Shown here one piece after another: positions 1 through 11,963 of a DNA stretch of 64,000 nt; position 1 is the stretch's first letter, and every line of letters begins with the position of its first letter. The DNA is from Amphiura filiformis. Taxonomy: Eukaryota; Echinodermata; Ophiuroidea; Amphilepidida; Amphiuridae. The translations under genes were made by a program, and so were the position numbers. The notes under the pieces were generated by a model that saw nothing but the letters and a program-made list of their open reading frames with translations, had not been told where the DNA came from and ran no database searches. The DNA lies in the NCBI RefSeq assembly GCF_039555335.1, contig NC_092631.1, positions 5,175,501 through 5,239,500 on the forward strand. The letters are read 5' to 3'.

Positions 1-1280
1 CTCCTACTGATAGCAATATTGGCATATCCTACTTGCTATCTCCTACTGATAGCAATATTGGCATATCATCTGATAGCGATGTTGCTATCTCCTACTGATA
101 GCAATCTTGGCATATCATCTGATAGCGATGTTGCTATCTCCTACTGATAGCAATATTGGCATATCATCTGATAGCGATGTTGCTATCTCTCCTACTGATA
201 TGTTGCAACTATTGGCATATCATCTGATAGCGATGTTGCTATCTCCTACTGATAGCAATATTGGCATATCATCTGATAGCGATGTTGCTATCTCCTACTG
301 ATAGCAATATTGGCATATCATCTGATAGCGATGTTGCTATCTCCTACTGATAGCAATATTGGCATATCATCTGATAGCGATGTTGCTATCTCCTACTGAT
401 AGCAATATTAGCATATCATCTGATAGCGATGTTGCTATCTCCTACTGATAGCAATATTGGCATATCATCTGATAGCGATGTTGCTATCTTCTACTGATAG
501 CAATATTAGCATATCATCTGATAGCGATGTTGCTATCTTCTACTGATAGCAATATTGGCATATCATCTGATAGCGATGTTGCTATCTCCTACTGATAGCA
601 ATATTGGCATATCATCTGATAGCGATGTTGCTATCTCCTACAGATAGCAATATTGGCATATCATCTGATAGCGATGTTGCTATCTCCTACTGATAGCAAT
701 ATTAGCATATCATCTGATAGCGTTGTTGCTATCTCCTACTGATAGCAATATTGGCATATCATCTGATAGCGATGTTGCTATCTCCTACTGATAGTAATAT
801 TAGCATATCATCTGATAGCGATGTTGCTATCTCCTACTGATAGCAATATTGGCATATCATCTGATAGCGATGTTGCTATCTCCGACTGATAGCAATATTA
901 GCATATCATCTGATAGCGATGTTGCTATCTCCTACTGATACCAATATTGGCATATCATCTGATAGCAGTGTTGCTATCTTCTACTGATAGCAATATTAGC
1001 ATATCATCTGATAGCGATGTTGCTATCTTCTACTGATAGCAATATTGGCATATCATCTGATAGCGATGTTGCTATCTCCTACTGATAGCAATATTGGCAT
1101 ATCATCTGATAGCGATGTTGCTATCTTGTACTGATAGCAACATTGCTCTCTAATGCTGATAGCAAGTTAGCAACATTGGCATTTCCTCCTGATAGCAACA
1201 TTGCTATCTTTTGCTGATAACAACATTGCTATATATACTGCAGCAACTTTGACATCTTCTGATAGTGTCATTGCTGTCAT
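1..1280. repeat. TGATAGC satellite, 49-bp higher-order period
   Basis: About 23 near-identical 49-bp units, each made of two 24-25-bp halves that both begin TGATAGC (one half continues AATATTGG, the other GATGTTGC). Spacing of GCATATCATC at 61, 110 and 159 shows the 49-bp register. Units become irregular after about 1140. The array runs off the left edge of the window. Short open frames inside it are periodic artefacts. Confidence 0.95.
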
Positions 1281-2335
1281 TTGATTGCAACAGCTGTCTA
1301 CTGCTGAGAGCAACTTGTGCATCTTCCACAGTATCATTGCTATATCTTTTGATAGCAACAGCTGTCTACTGCTGATAGCTACTTTGGTATCTTATGCTGA
1401 TAGTGTCATCAATGGTCATCATTGCTGTCAGCTGTCTACTGCTGATAGCAACTTTGGCATCTTATGCTGATAGTATCAATATTGCTGTCAGCTGTCTACT
1501 GCTGATATCAACTTTGGCATCTTATGCTGATAGTATCATCATTGCTGTCAGATGTCTACTGCTGATAGCAACTTTGGCATCTTATGCTGATAGTATCATT
1601 ATTGCTGTCAGCTGTCTACTGCTGATAGCAACTTTGGCATTTTATGCTGATAGTATCAATATTGCTGTCAGCTGTCTACTGCTGATATCAACTTTGGCAT
1701 CTTATGCTGATAGTATCAATATTGCTGTCAGCTGTCTACTGCTGATATCAACTTTGGCATCTTATGCTGATAGTATCATCATTGCTGTCAGATGTCTACT
1801 GCTGATAGCAACTTTGGCATCTTATGCTGATAGTATCATCATTGCTGTCAGCTGTCTACTGCTGATAGCAACTTTGGCATCTTATGCTGATTGTATCATC
1901 ATTGCTGTCAGCTGTCTACTGCTGATATCAACTTTGGCATCTTCTGCTGATAGTATCATCATTGCTGTCAGCTGTCTACTGCTGATATCAACTTTGGCAT
2001 CTTATGCTGATAGTATCATCATTGCTGTCAGCTGTCTACTGTATCAACTTTGGCATCTTCTGCTGATAGTATCATCATTGCTATCAGCTGTCTACTGCTG
2101 ATATCAACTTTGGCATCTTATGCTGATAGTATCATTATTGCTGTCAGCTGTCTACTGCTGATAGCAACTTTGGCATCTTCTGCTGATAGTATCATCATTG
2201 CTGTCAGATGTCTACTGCTGATAGCAACTTTGGCATCTTCTGCTGATAGTATCATAATTGCTGTCAGCTGTCTACTGCAGATATCAACTTTGGCATCTTC
2301 TGCTGATAGTGTCATTACTATCTCCTAATAGCAAC
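1281..2335. repeat. TGATAGC satellite, 60-bp higher-order period
   Basis: About 16 units of exactly 60 bp (TGTCTACTGCTGATAGCAAC, then TTTGGCATCTTATGCTGATA, then a GTATCATCATTGCTGTCAGC part). Because 60 is a multiple of 3, a 235-codon frame stays open with a 20-residue period; it has no protein homology I recognise and is not counted as a gene. Confidence 0.95.
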
Positions 2336-2764
2336 AGATGACTACTGCTGATAGCAACTTTAGAATCTTTTGATAGTGGCATTGTTATCTTCTGATAGCA
2401 ATAGATGTCTACTGCCGGTAGCAATGTTAGCATCTTCTGTGGATAGTGTCATCAATTGCTACCTTCTGATAGCAACAGATGACTACTGCTGATAGCAACG
2501 TTAGCATCTTTTGATAGTGGCATTGTTATCTTCTGATAGCAATAGATGTGTACTGCCGGTAGCAACGTTAGCATCTTCTGTGGATAGTGTCATCAATTGC
2601 TACCTTCTGGTAGCAACTTATAGTGCCATTGTTATCTTCTGATAGCAACAGCTGTCTACTTCTGATAGCAACTTTGGCATCTTTTGCTGATAGTGTCATT
2701 GCTATCTTTTGATAACAACAGATGTCTACTGCTGATATCAACTTTGGCATCTTCTACTGATAGC
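2336..2764. repeat. TGATAGC satellite, degenerate segment with ~141-bp units
   Basis: Two copies of a longer unit (starting near 2336 and 2477) built from the same GATAGCAAC monomers, then more diverged monomers. This is a transition zone between the 60-bp and 67-bp arrays. Confidence 0.8.
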
Positions 2765-2932
2765 AATGGCGGCACCAGGAATCTTTTTTTTTTGGGGGGG
2801 GGGTGAGGGCAAAATTGTTGCAAGAAGTGGAAATTTACTTAATTTTGGGTGTTTTGCCTCAAAAGTGGCAGGGGGGGTAAGAAAAAATTGGGGGAAAATG
2901 CGAGGGGTCGGGGGAAGGGGAGGGGGCATCTT
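2765..2932. mobile_element. G-rich short element inserted in the satellite
   Basis: Non-satellite sequence begins CAATGGCGGCACCAGG, then poly-T/poly-G, with satellite resuming at about 2936. Its start matches the inverted end of the hAT-type element at 55253-55385 (CAGTGGTGGCACCAGG), so it is probably a diverged member. The right end is not resolved. Confidence 0.6.
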
Positions 2933-2935
2933 TTG

Positions 2936-4130
2936 ATAGCAACAGCTGTCATTGTTACCTGATAGCAACAGCTGTCTACTGCTGATAGCAACTTTTGTAT
3001 CTTCTGCTGATAATGTCATTGTTACCTGATAGCAACAGCTGCCTACTGCTGATAGCAACTTTTGTATCTTCTGCTGATAATGTCATTGTTACCTGATAGC
3101 AACAGCTGTCTACTGCTGATAGCAACTTTTGTATCTTCTGCTGATGTCATTGTTACCTGATAGCAACAGCTGCCTTCTGCTGATAGCAACTTTTGTATCT
3201 TCTGCTGATAATGTCATTGTTACCTGATAGCAACAGCTGTCTACTGCTGATAGCAACTTTTGTATCTTCTGCTGATAATGTCATTGTTACCTGATAGCAA
3301 CAGCTGCCTACTGCTGATAGCAACTTTTGTATCATCTGCTGATAATGTCATTGTTACCTGATAGCAACAGCTGTCTACTGCTGATAGCAACTTTTGTATC
3401 TTCTGCTGATAATGTCATTGTTACCTGATAGCAACAGCTGCCTACTGCTGATAGCAACTCTTGTATCTTCTGCTGATAATGTCATTGTTACCTGATAGCA
3501 ACAGCTGTCTACTGTTGATAGCAACTTTTGTATCTTCTGCTGATGATGTCATTGTTACCTGATAGCAACAGCTGTCTACTGCTGATAGCAACTTTTGCAT
3601 CTTCTGCTGATAATGTCATTGTTACCTGATAGCAACAGCTGCCTACTGCTGATAGCAACTCTTGTATCTTCTGCTGATAATGTCATTGTTACCTGATAGC
3701 AACAGCTGTCTACTGCTGATAGCAACTTTTGTATCTTCTGCTGATAATGTCATTGTTACCTGATAGCAACAGCTGCCTGCTGCTGATAGCAACTTTTGTA
3801 TCTTCTGCTGATAATGTCATTGTTACCTGATAGCAACAGCTGCCTACTGCTGATAGCAACTTTTGTATCTTCTGCTGATAATGTCATTGTTACCTGATAG
3901 CAACAGCTGCCTACTGCTGATAGCAACTTTTGTATCTTCTGCTGATAATGTCATTGTTACCTGATAGCAACAGCTGCCTACTGCTGATAGCAACTTTTGT
4001 ATCTTCTGCTGATAATGTCATTGTTACCTGATAGCAACAGCTATCAGGTTTCATTGCTGTCTTTTGATGGCAACAGCTGTCTTACTGCTGATAGTGACTT
4101 CAACATATTCTGCTGATATTTTTATATCAT
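2936..4130. repeat. TGATAGC satellite, 67-bp higher-order period
   Basis: About 16 units of 67 bp, three monomers each (CTGCTGATAGCAACTTTTG, TCTGCTGATAATGTCATTG, TACCTGATAGCAACAGCTG). TAATGTCATT at 3011 and 3078 gives the period. One unit near 3140 lacks a TAA, a few carry CTC for CTT, and the last 80 bp decay. Confidence 0.95.
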
Positions 4131-4136
4131 GCCTTA

Positions 4137-4416
4137 GGACAGGGTTGTCAACTTTTCGGAATTGCTTGGCATGAGACAGAGTCGTACCGGGATTTGCCGA
4201 CTCCAATGTTCATTTTGAACCATGATTATTTGAGCCACGGCGCTCGAGAATGTGAAAAGCGGGGTAGGACCAACAAATTATTCATGATAATGTGTGAGAT
4301 TTTACTCATTTTCCGGCTTTTTGCGTGAGATTTACTACCTAGGCGTGAGATTATACTACCTTGGCGTGAGACCGTGAGAAAGTGACCCAATGCGTGAGAG
4401 TTGACAGCCCTGTCCC
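4137..4416. mobile_element. MITE with GGACAGGG termini
   Basis: Ends GGACAGGGTTGTCAACTTTT and, inverted, GGGACAGGGCTGTCAACTC. About 280 bp, non-coding, with internal short repeats of GCGTGAGA. Superfamily not assignable from what I see. Confidence 0.7.
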
Positions 4417-5139
4417 GTACCATTCTCCTTGTGTGTCAGCTTTAGTTCTTTCAATATTTGAGTGCAAACATTGCTATGCCATATGATTCTAAAAGTCAAC
4501 ACAAACATTTGTTTTGGCCTAAGGTACTTGGGGAACATATCCCCTGATCTCCTCGCTTTAAACAAGTGTCTTAATACACTGTAATACTTGACTCTACATG
4601 GAATTGGAAAAACAAATTGGTATGAAAAGAAGGAGTAGTTTTGTTGCCGTTCTTCAGGCCTGTAAGTACTTAAAACTTAAAGTTGGTCTTAACCGTGGAA
4701 TTATGGAACATTTTGGGCCCCATAACCATGATAACTGCCAAATTGTTTGTGTAAAGTCTGTAAATGTATACATATTTGGAATGGCAAAGACTTGACAAAT
4801 CCATATATGTGAGACAAAAATGCTCAGTTTTTTCGAAAATCCCCCAAAATGTTTTTTTTTTACCCAATTTTTTTTTTTAGGAAATGTAACAAAATAATTC
4901 TTGAGTAAAAAGGACTTTTTTATTTTAGATATAAATACCTAGGACCTGTTTTTTTTAATTTTTTAATTTTGATCAACTTCGCCAAAACTTTGTGAAATTT
5001 GGGATTTTTAATGATTTTTTAAACAAATTTAGCATTTTTTAACCATATTTGGTGATTTTTTTAGTTGGTCAAGAATATTTTTGTAACTTTTCCGGAAAAA
5101 AATTGGGTAAATTGAAAACTGAGAATTTTTGCCAGAAGA
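4417..5139. other. Non-coding AT-rich spacer between inverted satellite blocks
   Basis: No gene. Many poly-T/poly-A runs from 4810. A stretch near 4430-4480 (TTGTGTGTCAGCTTTAGTTC) resembles 17876-17920, so part is a dispersed repeat. Confidence 0.5.
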
Positions 5140-5515
5140 CAGCTGACAACAATGATGATACTATCAGCATAAGATGCCAAAGTTGCTATCAGCAGTAGAC
5201 AGCTGACAGCAATGATGATACTATCAGCATAAGATGCCAAAGTTGCTATCAGCAGTAGACACCTGACAGCAACAATGATACTATCAGCATAACAAAGTTG
5301 CTATCAGCAGTAGACAGCTGACAGCAATGATGACACAATCAGCATAAGATGCCAAAGTTGCTATCAGCAGTAGACAGCTGACAGGAATGATACTACTATC
5401 AGCATAAGATGCCAAAGTTGCTATCAGCAGTAGACAGCTGACAGCAATAATGATACTATCAGCATAACAGCATAAGATACCAAAGTTACTATCAGCAGTA
5501 GACAGCTGTTGCTAT
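5140..5515. repeat. TGATAGC-family satellite in inverted orientation
   Basis: Six units of about 60 bp that are the reverse complement of the 1.3-2.3 kb array (ATACTATCAGCATAAGATGC, then CAAAGTTGCTATCAGCAGTA). With 1-4.1 kb it forms a large inverted arrangement around a 1-kb spacer. Confidence 0.92.
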
Positions 5516-5599
5516 CTGAAGGTAACAGTGATAAAACTTGTTCATTTGCAATGCGAATGTGCGATACTGACATTTTGACCAATTATATTTTAATATTAA

Positions 5600-6450
5600 A
5601 AAAATGACTTGACTTACTTACTTGACTTAAATGCACAGGCCGGTGTGGTCCTTTGCTCTCTGCCGAGTAAGCCTCCTCCATTCAGTTCTGTCTGTTGCTT
5701 GCATCTTTGCTTCATGTGGGGTCATTCCCAAGTCCCTCTGAATTTGGTCCTTCCATCTGGTTGGTGGACGACTTGGTGGTCTTTTCTTGCTGAAGTCATT
5801 AATGTAGGCTTGTTGGGGAAGCCGATGTAGAGGCATCCTGAAGATGTGCCCAGCCCATTTCAAACTTCTCCGGCAGATAACATCATTGATGGAGCAAGTG
5901 ATGTTGAGACTCTGTCTGATGGAATTGTTGCGTATTTTGTCAAGTAGGGAAACCCCAAGCATTGCCCTAAGGCATCGCATTTCAAAAACATCCAGTCTGT
6001 GACGATCGGATTCACATAACCCCCAAGATTCTGACCCATAGGTGGCAATAGGGAGGATGAGCGACTGATAGATCCTTACTTTCAGCGATCTGGTGATGTC
6101 ATGGTTAGACCAGATGGTATTTTTCAATCTACTAAATGCCCAGGCTGCCAACTTTGTGCGACGTTTAATATCCTCTTCTACTGAGGGCACACTGCTACCC
6201 AGAAAGACAAAGTTATTTACTTTGTCAATGGGCATTCGGTTCAGCATGATATCTCTTGGATCGTCAGACATGATCTTGCATTTTGTTGGGTTAATTTTCA
6301 TTCCCCAGCTGCTGCAGGCTTTTTCCAGTTCATTAGTGGAGATTTGCAGGTTCTCAAAGTCCATGTCCATGAGTGTGGTGTCATCTGCATATCAGATGTT
6401 GTTAATGCACATGTCACCCATCTGCACACCTGAGCCTAGATTTTGGATGT
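5600..6450 (-). pseudogene. 5'-truncated non-LTR retrotransposon (LINE), reverse-transcriptase C-terminal part
   Basis: Read on the minus strand, a long frame covers the end of the RT palm, thumb and C-terminal region: FVFLGSSV, KVRIYQSLILPIATYGSESW, RRSLKWAGHIFRM and RPPTRWKDQI, the familiar C-terminal signature of LINE polymerases. The catalytic YADDTTLM lies at about 6373-6396, but the codon directly before it is TGA (position near 6395). Homology stops near 6450, so endonuclease and N-terminal RT are missing. Dead fragment; clade not assigned. Confidence 0.88.
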
Positions 6451-7631
6451 CCTTCATATTTAAAAAAATGTTTAATATAATTTTAAAAAAGGTGAAAGAA
6501 AGAGACCCCCATTTTTTGTTGTCGTTGCTTTATAGTGGACATTGGCCAACAAAGGTGAGGAAGATTGTCATATATATATATATAATAATTTCTGATGGGA
6601 GTAGATTTCATCCTATATTTTATTGTGTATTGGACTTGACTCATTGACTGTCTGAATTGATAACTACATAATATGGTCATGACCTAGTAATTTGACCTGT
6701 GTGCATCTCTGAAAGCTCCATTATGCAATTATTATGTGCTGCAGTTTTTGAGTGCTCTTTAATAAATGGGTTTGACAGAATTAATTTAAGATAGCTCATT
6801 AAGTTTCCTCTGGCTCTAGTTTGTTTCACATATAATTGCAATGTTTATTATTACTTTTTATTTGGAAATACCCACAATACATAATTAATTATTGATAAGT
6901 ACTGAAAAAAGAAGGAAATAAAAAATAAAGAGAATATAAGAAAGATTATACTTACTCATACTGCTAAAATTGTATTTTAAAATATCTAGACCTGATAGTG
7001 TAAATTTATGAAATTATATTTGATTTCTTGAACCATGTGAATCTCTTTGCTGTTAACCAGATTGCTACTGGCAATAATTATAAAGATATTCCTAACATTT
7101 GAAGTAACATTGTAAGTAAATATATGTGCTTAAGTATTATTTCGGATTGAAATGACAGTGAGTCAGTGATTTCAGCATCAGAATGTTTATAGCCCACATG
7201 GAGCTGACGTAGTTGTGTGTTGCATATTGATTTCTTGTCTAGAGCTGTGTCCCTTCAAGAGACAGCCAGGCTTTAGATGCATATTTGAATGGTTAGAAAT
7301 TGCTAATAGCTGCCTTTATAAGGTTTGGCATTTTTGTGAAGAAACATTGAAGCTTTGTGACCTGTAAGCTGCCTTAACGGTTGTGTTGTGTTCTTTAAAA
7401 AATCAAACTCTGATGCAAGAATATTGTGTGACCATAAAGATGAACTGAAGCTGGCCTCAAGGAGTCAAGGTTTACTGTTGAAGAATCATTGCATATTTGC
7501 CTGTAAACAGTCTGGGGATATTATATGCAACTTTTGGTGTTTTCAGAAATCCTTTGAGGACCCCCTAAAAATCTGTGCAATTTTCTGAAGTCACTTAAAA
7601 ATGGTTGATAAATTGAACAAAAAAAAAAACC
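6451..7631. other. Intergenic AT-rich sequence, no gene recognised
   Basis: Nothing recognisable apart from short (TA)n and poly-A runs. Short open frames (e.g. 7388-7588) show no family motif and no codon signal. Confidence 0.5.
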
Positions 7632-7995
7632 TTAAGGGGTCAGTCACCCACTTTTGCACAGTAATGTTTGTATGGCCTGAGAGCATAGCAGAATTCTGCA
7701 TACAAGGAATGCCCTTCCAATATCAAATAGTTTTTGATTTTTTGAAATTCATGATATAATACAAATTTTATGGCAAATAATTAAAAATTTATATTTTTAA
7801 TATAAAACAAAAAGACCAAAAAAATTTAGGTCTTTTGGGGAAAAAACAGTATATATTTTCAATATGAAATGTCAAAATTTTCGTATGATGGACGGTCTTT
7901 CATCCCAGCTTCACATACTTTTAAGTATATTACATATCTTGTTTTATTTTCTTAACATTTCATAAAATTTGTATTGTATCGCGAAAGAAATGGTT
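7632..7995. mobile_element. Diverged copy of a TTAA foldback element
   Basis: Starts TTAAGGGGTC and follows the full copy at 13256-13921 (CCTTCCAATATCAAATAG, TTTTATGGCAAATAATTA, then the GGTCTTTTGGG centre and CATCCCAGCTTCACATAC). The right terminus is lost near 7995. Confidence 0.7.
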
Positions 7996-8628
7996 AAAAA
8001 ATAAAGAAATAAAGCAAAATAAAACCACATTCCATATTAACATTTAAATATCTGAAGAGTTTTGAGACTTGTTTTAAAAGTAGTTCAGCTAAAAGTAGTT
8101 CAGCATAATCAGTGTAATAATAAAACGTGTTTGCTAAACCACAACACCCACACAATATGGTGCATTGACATTTTACAGGCTAATTAAACTAGTGTTTTCA
8201 GCTCAAAAATATGATTTATCCAACGGATGAGCGGCATTAGTCATTTGAAAAACCTGAAATTAAATAAGAAAGAAACAGCAAAAATAAAAAACATTTTTTT
8301 TACAAATAAAAAATATGACTCTTTTTGGGAAAAACATTTAGCGTTTCTTCGAAGTTGAAACTTTCTTCTTTCAAACAACTCACCCCACATACACCTAGAT
8401 GTGTAAACATGTGCTGCTTAAACCAGGTTCCATCATGACCCAAGTGTGTTGCTGAATGAAGCGAATGTTTAAATAAACCATGGATGCCAACCCAGTGCCT
8501 ACCATAGTTTTTATTATCCAACTTTACTATACTTTGTAACCATAGACCTGTGTTAAGTTTTACAATCACCAAACATGTGAGACCTAACCCTACTGCCCTG
8601 GCAATAGTCTTATTCTTATGCGTTTTTA
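7996..8628. other. Non-coding flank, no feature supported
   Basis: AT-rich, no conserved domain. A 90-codon minus-strand frame at 8300-8572 resembles nothing I know and is probably chance. Confidence 0.4.
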
Positions 8629-9425
8629 CCCCAGGGGGGCCACTGAAGTTTCACAGTGTACACATTTGTGACCAGAGATTTTCAAAACACACTCTAAACA
8701 GGATTTGCCCTTTTGAAACACACCCCTAAACAGGAATTTAGCACTATTTCGTAACAAATTTTCGGAAACTTTTACCCCCTAAACAGGATAGGATTGTACC
8801 TAAACGATACCCCTAAGCAGGATTTTATCTGAAAGATACCATCCAGGCCCGTACGCAGGATTTTTTTTGGGGGGTGCTGATTTTGAAAAAGTGGACTTTT
8901 TTCCAAGGAGGGGGGGGCAATTTTGTGAAAAGTGGACTTTTCCCCCAAATGTGGACCTTTTTTGACCAAAAAACGTAAAAAACCTGATTTTTTTGCTTGC
9001 TACGCTCGCAAATTCTTAAATTTTGAGACTTTTTGTATACTTTTGCAAATTTGGGGAGGTGCGGTCGCACCCCCCGCACCCCCCCCCTGCGTACGGGCCT
9101 GATACCATCATTACAGGTTTTTGATAAAAGAAATCCTTACAGTACATGTTTTTGTTTATAATTTTCTAATATTTATGTTTGGGTGAGGTGATGGTGTTGA
9201 TGCAAAACATGCCAAGGAAACAAGCTTTGTGAAATAGCGGGATCATTAAAATGACCCCTAAATGCACCAACTGGAGGTTTAAAAACAACTTTATCTTGAA
9301 AACAGGCGTTTTTTACCTCTAAACGAGATTTGTGTGATTCACATTCTTTCTCTGAAAAGGGCTCTTAATTCATGTTTTTCTGGTCACGGATGTGTACACT
9401 GTCGAAACTTGAGTGGGATCCCCAG
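8629..9425. mobile_element. TIR element (GTGTACAC type), copy 1, interrupted by an hAT MITE
   Basis: Left end CCAGGGGGGCCACTGAAGT followed by CACAGTGTACACATTTGTG; the right end carries the inverted equivalent (ACGGATGTGTACACTG, GGGATCCCCAGG). Interior matches the element at 23135-23510 over GAAATAGYGGGATCATTAAA and AAACGAGATT. An hAT element (8844-9101) sits inside. Confidence 0.75.
8844..9101. mobile_element. hAT-type non-autonomous element, CAGGCCCGTACGC family, copy 1
   Basis: 16-bp perfect TIRs CAGGCCCGTACGCAGG, flanked by a perfect 8-bp target duplication ATACCATC (8836-8843 and 9102-9109). The 8-bp duplication is characteristic of hAT transposons. 258 bp, non-coding, poly-C/poly-G near both ends. 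Confidence 0.92.
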
Positions 9426-9569
9426 GATTTTTACATTGTTTGCAATACACTGGAGAAGAAGAGGAACTGAGGATGTACATGATTGCTGGGTATCCATTGT
9501 TATCTGGTCAATGTCCTTGATTGAAGGTGTTTACCAATGCAAAGGCACATCCCTACTTGTAAAGACTTG

Positions 9570-10140
9570 CAAACAAGGGCCTATACTGTGGACCCATCAG
9601 ACTTTTTGCCATTTGACTGAGACACTGGCATATGAGACTGTCATGGTCTTATAATGCATATTTATGTTGCTTGCAACATGCTGGTAGATAAAAGGAACTA
9701 TGGATGTCCTCAGTTGCTCTGCTATTTTTCATGTGTGCATCCTCATTTGCAGATCCTTAGAAAGCACACACGCTCATCCCTCGCATGCACACACAGCCTT
9801 TCTCTTCCATCACTACACTCATTCCACACTATAAAAAAAACGAGGAAAAAAGGAGGACCTATACCGTGGACCCATCAGACTTTTCACCATCCGGCTGAGA
9901 CATAATCCTGCACTGGCAAATGAGACATGGTCTTATATTTATATTTACTTTGCTTGCAACATGCTGGTAGATAGAGAGAACTGTGGATGTCCTCAGTTGC
10001 AGGGTGTCCTCAGTTGCTTTGTTATTTGTTATGTGTGCATCCTCAGTTGCAGATATTATAGAAAGCACACATGCTCACCCCTCACACACACACACAGCCT
10101 TTCTCCTCCATCACTATCACTCATTCCACACTACATTAAC
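9570..10140. repeat. Tandem duplication of a ~280-bp unit
   Basis: Two diverged copies (9575-9832 and 9851-10136) share GTGGACCCATCAGACTTTT, GCTTGCAACATGCTGGTAGA, GTGTGCATCCTCA and CACACACAGCCTTTCTC. Copy 2 has a small internal repeat of GTCCTCAGTTGC. No coding potential. Confidence 0.85.
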
Positions 10141-11257
10141 TCACACACAATTTTTCTCAGCTTTATTACATGTAGTATATTAGCTAGTTGACATTCAACT
10201 GTTTATGCAGACACATTACAAGCCAAGGCAAGTGTGCCCTTGTCACCATCGTCTTTCATATCCATCTCCCTGAATGAGCGAGCAAACTTGCTCTTGGCTC
10301 AACCACACAGCAAGCCAACTTAGCTACCTGCATATATGCACCATTCTATGTGATTATTTATCCCTTGCCACCTGTATGTAACAGGCTATGCAACTGAGGT
10401 GTGTTTTTTAACAGAGCACAGAATAAAATGTGAGTATTTTTGTAACCGATTGCATTTTGGTGTGTTAATTTTCTTGACACATTGCATAGCTTGCTTGAAG
10501 TTAATTTGAGTATAGCAAAAGAGGCATGTATGGTTAGGTTTGGTTGAAAAAATCCAGTGCATTCAGTGGGCTTGGCTTGGCAACAGCTGTGCTGTGAGTC
10601 AGTGTATAGTCTAGCGCAGTGCCGCAGTGTGTCTATGATGTGTTGCAGGCTTTATTGTATAACATATGGAACATATGTAGACGGTAGTCATTAGCTTACT
10701 GTTGCTTGAGAGGAATAATTCATTGATAAATTTGTTACTTGTCATCATGCTATTCCTTTCGGAAGTTATACAGTGAATCTGTGTTTAGAATCTGTGCGTG
10801 TAGGGTAAGTGGTTCTATTGGATTATATCTTGGTAATGCAATTTGTTATCAATCTTGTAATACCAATATATACTGCTAGGCAATAATATTAATATGTGGA
10901 TGTGTGGGTGCTTTGCTATGTATGTATGATATCATTGCTCATCTAAATACTGTCAAAGTAGACATTTTCGTGCGATCAATTTTTTTTGCGGTTTAACAAT
11001 TTTGAACCGTTTCACTTGATGTTTTGATTTTTGATTCTAAGCTTCCTTACATTGGCCTTTACACAAAAGGAATGTTGGTATTTTTGCGGTAGATGCTTGT
11101 CATTATAACATTAAAAGCACAAATATAAATGTAGCTTGCTCAAAAATTGCCACTCTTACAGTACCATCCCAATGTCAAAAAGGGATTGAAACATCAATTG
11201 ATGAATTGTCAAATTTTCTGATATAATTCCAAAGGATGTTCAATTTTAGATACCATA
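10141..11257. other. Repeat-poor 5' flank of the secernin gene
   Basis: No transposon signature seen over about 1.1 kb, unusual for this window. It could hold the promoter or first exon (see 10570-10804), but no core promoter element could be fixed. Confidence 0.35.
10570..10804 (+). other. Candidate non-coding first exon of secernin (weak)
   Basis: A repeat-free stretch, slightly richer in CpG than its surroundings, ends with AGG followed by gtaagt at 10805-10810, a near-consensus 5' splice site. It could be the 5' UTR exon that splices to 14429. No TATA box or initiator could be fixed and the left boundary is arbitrary. RNA data are needed; other donors exist in this flank. Confidence 0.2.
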
Positions 11258-11363
11258 TATTCGTTCCATTAACCGCCCACAGTGCTTAACAAAATCAAGG
11301 TGGGTGCTTATTTTTTATATTGTCTACACAATTGCATGTTACATGCAATTGTGTAGACAATAT
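11258..11363. repeat. Decayed TA-MITE end plus a perfect 23-bp hairpin
   Basis: TACCATATATTCGTTCCATT and GGTGGGTGCTTA resemble the left part of the MITE at 21898-22227. Next to it, 11317-11339 and 11341-11363 are perfect inverted 23-mers (centre TTGCATGT-T-ACATGCAA) with a 1-base loop. Confidence 0.7.
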
Positions 11364-11705
11364 TCACAGCATGTACATAAAAAAGGGCAAAAGTGTGGAT
11401 TTTATGTGTAGATGAATCATGCACATATTAATGATGGAGGATCATTGTGTAGTTGGATCCTGTTCATAATGATGGAGAATCATGCGTATAGTCGCTGGGT
11501 AACCATGGGCACTTATAGGGGCATTGGCAGTAAATTGTAAATGTGGTACCAGAAATTCCATCCATGCATCTATTTCATATTTCTGCCTGTGATTATTTGG
11601 TGAATAGTTTAATTTTGCCCATTTTGGAAGTAGGGTTAATTTTAAATTAATAGTAGTAGGATTAATTTGAAATTCATAAAATAATCCGTAAAATATGTGT
11701 ATAAT

Positions 11706-11955
11706 CAGGCCCGTACGCGCGGGGGGTGCGACCGCACCTCCCCAAATTTGCAAAAGTGTACAAAAAGTCCCAAAATTGAAGAATTTGCGAGCGAAGCGAG
11801 CAAAAAAAATCAGGTTTTTACGTTTTTTTGGTCAAAAAAGGTCTAAATTTGGGAGGAAAAGTCCACTTTTCACAAAATCGCCCCCCCTTTGGAAAAAAAA
11901 GTCCACTTTTTCAAAATCAGCACCCCCCAAAAAAAATCCTGCATGCACGGGCCTG
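11706..11955. mobile_element. hAT-type non-autonomous element, CAGGCCCGTACGC family, copy 2
   Basis: Same family as 8844-9101 in opposite orientation, flanked by a perfect 8-bp duplication TGTATAAT (11698-11705 and 11956-11963). Contains the internal GCGAGCGAAGCGAGC motif. Confidence 0.9.
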
Positions 11956-11963
11956 TGTATAAT

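Noticed and set aside
1394..2101. 235-codon open frame, 20-residue repeats rich in Leu/Ile
   Set aside because: It is the 60-bp satellite read in one frame; the period is a multiple of 3, so stops are simply absent. The neighbouring 49- and 67-bp arrays give no such frame.
1..4130. CRISPR-like regular repeats
   Set aside because: Units are contiguous and share all sequence; there are no unique spacers and the context is eukaryotic.
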